Source: Candidatus Woesearchaeota archaeon
Lineage (GTDB): Archaea; Nanoarchaeota; Nanoarchaeia; Woesearchaeales; JAGVZT01
NCBI GenBank assembly: GCA_017608295.1
Contig: JAFCGF010000039.1
Location: 1-17,012 of the forward strand
Reading direction: 5' to 3'
Length of the DNA stretch: 17,012 nucleotides
Made by a program: the position numbers and the translations under genes. This document shows, piece by piece, positions 14,801 through 17,012 of this stretch. The notes under the pieces were generated by a model that saw only the letters and a list, made by a program, of their open reading frames with translations, was not told where the DNA came from and searched no databases. Numbering within the stretch: position 1 is the first letter of the stretch; every line of letters begins with the position of its first letter.

Positions 14801-16118
14801 CGGCATATGGCCTGTTCATTCCAATCCATAATCGATGTTTAGAATCTTCCAAAATTTTGAAAACACTATAATTGAGAATGAGACGATCATCGAACCTTAA
14901 ATTAAACCGTTTCATAAAGTTCAGCTGTTGATCATACTTTATTAATCCGCCATTTGGTGAGCCAATCCAGAGATTACTATCCTCATCTTCATAAAAAGTC
15001 ACTGCAGAATAACTATGTTGATTTATTCCATGGGACATGAAAACTTGATTGAAAGGCTTCAAACGAAGATCAAATATATCAATGCCATCCGGTCCCGCAA
15101 TCCAGAGTAAACCACTGTCATCAAGGAACAGTGCGTTTACATGATCGCTCGACAAGCTTTCAGGATTAGTGGGATCTGTGTGAACCCTGTGGTACAATCC
15201 CGAATTAAATTCATATGCATTCAACCCCCACCATGTTGCGATCCACAGGTAATATCCATCTGCATCCTTATATTCAACAATGTCGGTAATATGATAATTG
15301 CTTGGATATTTGGATCTGTTTTTATTCGGGGGCACCCACTCAAGCTTCCCATTATCATATTTAAATAGTAGATGATCTGTTCCGATCCAGAGAACTCCAT
15401 TGTGGTCTTCTGCAATACAATTGATGATCTTATGCCAGTTTTCAATAGGTTCCACAGGGAGAACCAGTTCGATCTCTTTGAAAACCTTCCGTTGTCTGTC
15501 AAATTGATAAAGACCGCCATTGGTACCAATCCAGAGCATCCCTTCCTTATCCTGGAAAATGACCTGAACCTGATCTTTCTTATTGCCGGGGTACAATGGA
15601 TCCTGTTGAAAAACGTTAAAACGACCTGATGAAGGATCAAAAAGATTTAACCCATCGTGTGTTCCAACCCAGATTAAATCTTGATTATCCTGATAGATTA
15701 TATTCACCCTGTCATGACTGATGCTGGTGGGATCGTCCGGGTTGTGAGTGTAATGGGAAAAAGTTTCTGTCGCAGCATGAAACCGGTTCAACCCTCCATT
15801 GATTGTTCCGACAAGTAAATCTCCATTCGTGTATTCTACTAAAGCCATTATAGAATTCCTGGAAATCGATGTTGAATCATTCGGGTCGTTTTTATAGGCT
15901 TTTACATTGTATCCGTCATAACGGTTTAATCCCCCTACAGTACCAAACCACATAAAGCCCTTCGAGTCTTTGATGATGCATCGAATATAATTTGAAGACA
16001 ATCCTTCTTTGGGTGTGATATGCCTGAATTTAAACTCCTGTGATTGGGAAAGAGCCAATTGCGTTGCAATGATCAAAAGGAGCACTCCCCAGATGGATAT
16101 GACAGGATAACGGGGCAT
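11808..16118 (-). CDS. Hybrid two-component system (HTCS) sensor-regulator
   Basis: One-piece sensor, kinase and transcription factor of 1436 residues. Order: signal peptide (about 1-25); 14 reg_prop blades forming a double propeller (about 30-690); Y_Y_Y domain (about 735-798); one TM helix (about 804-825); HisKA with FFANISHEFRTPLTLILGP (phospho-acceptor His862); HATPase with N-box LLSNAFKFT and G-boxes DTGPGIP and GTGIGLALTKEL; receiver VEDNTDLRAYI with LSDVMMPGMDG (phospho-acceptor Asp1230); AraC-type HTH (about 1335-1436, SRTQLHRKLKAL and IALEVGFSNPAYFAECFKKQFG). All catalytic residues are present. Three repeat-derived, frame-keeping inserts interrupt it: residues 993-1035 inside the ATPase domain, and about 1123-1143 and 1154-1177 in the kinase-receiver linker. 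The stop codon comes from a palindrome, so the usual short basic tail after SEFIKNL is missing. It likely activates the beta-helix gene downstream. Ligand unknown; in relatives often an oligosaccharide. Confidence 0.95.
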   Translation of the reverse strand: MPRYPVISIWGVLLLIIATQLALSQSQEFKFRHITPKEGLSSNYIRCIIKDSKGFMWFGTVGGLNRYDGYNVKAYKNDPNDSTSISRNSIMALVEYTNGDLLVGTINGGLNRFHAATETFSHYTHNPDDPTSISHDRVNIIYQDNQDLIWVGTHDGLNLFDPSSGRFNVFQQDPLYPGNKKDQVQVIFQDKEGMLWIGTNGGLYQFDRQRKVFKEIELVLPVEPIENWHKIINCIAEDHNGVLWIGTDHLLFKYDNGKLEWVPPNKNRSKYPSNYHITDIVEYKDADGYYLWIATWWGLNAYEFNSGLYHRVHTDPTNPESLSSDHVNALFLDDSGLLWIAGPDGIDIFDLRLKPFNQVFMSHGINQHSYSAVTFYEDEDSNLWIGSPNGGLIKYDQQLNFMKRFNLRFDDRLILNYSVFKILEDSKHRLWIGMNRPYAGIYLFDRDEESVTKLKFNIPEDQLLPEGINDILENNMGVIWVATNRGLFWFDGKKQVPEPLRMANHDKLSDSWISDLYKDDFGIVWIASNKGLFRMNELSSDSITFQRVGDCNNDSRCLKGNPKCIFESKNGTFWVGTTEGLFMMNESHEFIEVYEKNELIGENSILSIVEDDNGYLWMNTWKGIVMFKPDIIPGETPKLFDLSDGLPFEKHITTPLFKSSDGQIFVPGRGAQQNGFYYFHPDSITINTQIPPVFITDLKIRNEPYVTDTNITMLKQLTLSYNQNYLTLEFAALDYMNPGKNQYAYQLEGIDNDWVYCGNRRYANYTGISPGDYIFSVKGSNNDGYWNEAGTSLAITILPPPWRTWWAYSLYALFLLGLIVAWRRYDLKRQRLKQDLELEQVEAEKLKEMDKIKSRFFANISHEFRTPLTLILGPLEKLRKVVLEEGLPDLEMMQRNARRLQRLINQLLSLSKLESGEMRLQVREVNLVELVNGYVQSFESLAKQRNIDLVFQAEEKDIQVYIDQEKLEKILYNLLSNAFKFTSEGGLIKIEVGSGQLAIGSERGQRDKGTKGQFTTAPLHHSTTTPTTSPHHHTTIRISDTGPGIPPDHLSHIFDRFYQADDSYTRDQEGTGIGLALTKELVELHQGTIYVESEVGKGTTFRVILPLGKEHLNEEEVNVQDGMSNIEHRISNIEHRQSTIDNRSKTEFDGANQSYPTPGPSPTREGSKPPLGGLGVGNEQPLLLIVEDNTDLRAYIRSYLDESYHITEARDGNEGLKKATEEIPDLILSDVMMPGMDGFELCEKLKTDERTSHIPVILLTARAAPESKLEGLETGADDFLTKPFDPDELQIRIRNLIAGRERLRERYLREMGIEDLPKKEKTREKELISLDEKFLIRAKSIIEDHLSDETFDIPRFSEKMYLSRTQLHRKLKALVNQSATEFIRAIRLHHAARLLEHKTGNISEIALEVGFSNPAYFAECFKKQFGLLPSEFIKNL
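12588..12659. repeat. 72-bp element with 9-bp inverted ends inside the HTCS gene
   Basis: Ends TCCTACCCC / GGGGTAGGA enclose two perfect hairpins: CCCCC-TAAA-GGGGG (12601-12614) and CCCCTCCC-TTGTTG-GGGAGGGG (12621-12642). At 72 bp it adds exactly 24 codons (residues 1154-1177, SYPTPGPSPTREGS then KPPLGGLGVG), a Pro/Gly-rich linker between kinase and receiver. From memory, similar C/G-rich repeats are common between genes in Bacteroidota. Confidence 0.85.
12694..12756. repeat. 7-bp tandem array (9 units) inside the HTCS gene
   Basis: Nine contiguous 7-bp units: TTGTCGA three times, then TGTTCGA, TATTCGA, TATTCGG, TGTTCGA, TATTCGA, CATTCCA. The 63 bp make 21 codons, read on the minus strand as three heptads MSNIEHR, ISNIEHR and QSTIDNR. 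It lies in the kinase-receiver linker, 34 bp from the 72-bp element. Confidence 0.88.
13014..13142. repeat. 129-bp compound repeat insert in the HATPase domain
   Basis: Three blocks in a row: a GTGG-rich stretch (13014-13079); four 8-bp units TTGTCCCT, TTGTCCCC, TTGTCCCT, TTGTCCTC (13080-13111); and four 7-bp units CTGCCTA, TTGCCAA, CTGCCCA, CTGCCAA (13117-13144, running just into the flank). It is read as 43 residues from GSGQLAIGSERG to SPHHHTT, between strand LIKIEV and strand IRISDTGPGIP, where other HTCS proteins have a short turn. Confidence 0.8.
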
Positions 16119-16224
16119 CAGGTTGGGTTAGGGCGTCATAAAGATAATAAAAAAGAAGTGAAAAAGATGCAGCGAGACAGCATGGAGGTTGCTTCACTAT
16201 TTCTTAGTTAGCGATATACATGAT

Positions 16225-16378
16225 CGAGGTTGCTTCATCACGCCACAGGCGTGATTCGCAATGACACGGTTTCAAATTAATTAAGCCACCCTGTCATCAC
16301 GAGGACCCCGCCTCGGCGGGGGACGAAGTGATCTCGTTCCGGCAATCTGTCAGCTATGAAACCGATGAAGCAACCTCG
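16225..16378. repeat. MITE-like element with 15-bp inverted ends
   Basis: CGAGGTTGCTTCATC (16225-16239) and its exact reverse complement (16364-16378) bound 154 bp. Inside are two opposed copies of one hairpin unit: one with ATCACGCC-ACA-GGCGTGAT (16237-16255) followed by TCGCAATGACACGG, the other with CTGTCATCACGAGG then CCCCGCC-TC-GGCGGGG (16306-16321) and GACGAAGTGATCTCG. An extra GAGGTTGCTTC is at 16185-16195. No protein is encoded. The unit resembles the widespread GTCATTGCGA / GAAGCAATCTC type of bacterial repeat. Confidence 0.75.
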
Positions 16379-16412
16379 TTTCGGAAAGCAGCCAACTAAG
16401 GTGAAACCATTG

Positions 16413-16441
16413 GTAGGGGCAACCGGACCGGTTGCCCCTAC
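16413..16441. repeat. GGGGC palindrome, copy 3
   Basis: Perfect 13-bp arms GTAGGGGCAACCG / CGGTTGCCCCTAC around GAC, starting 5 bp after the TAA of the T9SS protein gene. It shares 11-bp arms with copy 1 and differs from copy 2 by one compensated base pair (CAAC versus CGAC), which keeps the stem intact. No T-tract follows. Confidence 0.88.
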
Positions 16442-16446
16442 AGACG

Positions 16447-17012
16447 TTATCTCACCAAAACCAGTTTCTTCGAACCGTATTTGCCCCCAGCCACGATTCG
16501 GCACACATATATCCCCGCCGGTAACGACCCGGCATCCCAGGTAACCTTGTTTTTTCCTTGTTGGCCGGCATGATCAATGTTATCGACTACCTGTCCAAAC
16601 TGGTTATATATTATGATCTCCACATTTACAGGCTTTTCCAGTTCAAATTCGAGGGTCGTAGAAAAAGAAAACGGATTCGGATAACTCTTCAATCGTAAAT
16701 CGAAAATCGGAGATCGGAGATCGGCCACTCCTACCGCCGGCATCCCCCCTGTCTTCACAATGTGAAACTGCACCGCTCCGCCATTGCTTTCGATCCGGAA
16801 GGCGAGGGAGTCGGTCAGGGTATCTACGGGGGTGTAATAGATGAAGAAAGTATAGTCGAAGGGACCTTCCAGGGTGATGGTGGTGTCAAAAGTAGTGATG
16901 AACTCGGTACCCTCCAGTGAGGTGATGGAGGTAAACCTCAGCGTGTCATTGGCCCGGTTGGTAATGGTCAATGGAATGGGATCTGTGTTCCCAATCGCGA
17001 CAGTATCATCCG
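16447..17012 (-). CDS. C-terminal part of a T9SS-exported protein (partial)
   Basis: The frame is open to the window end; the first residues seen are DDTVAIGNTDPIPLTITNRAND, so the N-terminus lies outside. The first roughly 100 residues resemble an ASH/choice-of-anchor D immunoglobulin-like domain (LTITNRANDTLRFTSI, YTPVDTLTDSLAFRI). A linker around LRSPIFDLRLKS derives from a 7-bp repeat. The last about 80 residues are a type A sorting domain: SYPNPFSFSTTLEFEL, VEIIIYNQFGQVVD, WDAGSLPAGIYVCRI, basic SKKLVLVR. The sorting domain is clearly related to that of the beta-helix protein (shared NQFGQ-V and WDAGSLPAGIYV). It should be secreted by the T9SS and anchored or processed at the surface. 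Function of the missing part unknown. Confidence 0.85.
   Translation of the reverse strand, partial: DDTVAIGNTDPIPLTITNRANDTLRFTSITSLEGTEFITTFDTTITLEGPFDYTFFIYYTPVDTLTDSLAFRIESNGGAVQFHIVKTGGMPAVGVADLRSPIFDLRLKSYPNPFSFSTTLEFELEKPVNVEIIIYNQFGQVVDNIDHAGQQGKNKVTWDAGSLPAGIYVCRIVAGGKYGSKKLVLVR
16683..16724. repeat. 7-bp tandem array in the T9SS protein gene
   Basis: Five clear 7-bp units, CAATCGT, AAATCGA, AAATCGG, AGATCGG, AGATCGG (16690-16724), plus a weak sixth (ACTCTTC, 16683-16689). It encodes the linker just before the sorting domain, the same position and family as the array at 10125-10166. Confidence 0.75.

Larger units (their letters stand above)
16119..16446. other. Gene-free repeat mosaic between HTCS and the T9SS protein gene
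   Basis: 328 bp without a credible gene. It contains the HTCS 5' leader (16119-16160, with a weak minus-strand TATCTTTA), an isolated GAGGTTGCTTC (16185-16195), the MITE-like element (16225-16378) and palindrome copy 3 (16413-16441). The short frames here are by-products of the inverted repeats. Confidence 0.7.

Noticed and set aside
16277..16544. Overlapping short frames on both strands in the repeat mosaic
   Set aside because: They follow from inverted repeats and give low-complexity mirror-image peptides.

Overview
The window looks like chromosomal DNA of a member of the Bacteroidota, probably environmental. The evidence is a full-length hybrid two-component system (14 reg_prop blades, Y_Y_Y, histidine kinase, receiver and AraC HTH in one chain), two secreted proteins ending in type A sorting domains of the type IX secretion system, mostly A-rich start regions without Shine-Dalgarno sequences, and two promoters of the Bacteroidota -33/-7 type (TTG-N19-TAnnTTTG). 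No rRNA, tRNA, CRISPR array or phage gene was seen. The genus cannot be told from this sequence.

Layout. (1) 57-1847 (-): the sensor half of a second HTCS, stopping in a degenerate 12th propeller blade. (2) 1970-7077 (-): a compact four-gene unit (TetR regulator, MMPL-type RND transporter, LolA-like periplasmic protein, DUF1302-like outer-membrane protein) behind a recognisable promoter. It is read as an envelope export pathway for a lipid or other hydrophobic substrate. (3) About 7140-8480: a graveyard holding an N-terminal-region remnant of a pyruvate-kinase-like protein, an HD phosphohydrolase that seems to have lost its C-terminal membrane domain, the last strands of an Omp85/BamA-type barrel, and a triple repeat resembling an IS21-type end. 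(4) 8584-9882 (+): an AAA_14/DUF4143 ATPase with a promoter that predicts a leaderless mRNA. (5) 9892-11676 (-): a secreted right-handed beta-helix protein with a T9SS signal. (6) 11808-16118 (-): the complete HTCS. (7) 16119-16446: a mosaic of repeats. (8) 16447-17012 (-): the C-terminal end of another T9SS-exported protein, running off the window.

How the genes may work together. The HTCS lies directly upstream of the beta-helix gene. Between them is a 9-bp direct repeat (ATGTTGCAA) with exactly 21 bp periodicity, just upstream of a promoter with a poor -33 box. That is the classic layout for an AraC-type activator, so HTCS control of the beta-helix gene is the best functional hypothesis here. 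The RND/LolA-like/DUF1302-like/TetR unit forms a separate self-regulated module.

The most unusual signal is the repeats. At least five kinds of short interspersed repeat occur: a GGGGC palindrome (three copies, each at or just after a stop codon), 7-bp tandem arrays, 8-bp tandem arrays, a 72-bp element with 9-bp inverted ends, and a CATTGCGA/GAAGCAA hairpin element. Several lie inside genes at domain linkers with lengths divisible by three. The HTCS carries inserts of 43, 21 and 24 codons, and both T9SS proteins carry 7-bp arrays just before their sorting domains. Two genes take their stop codon from a repeat.
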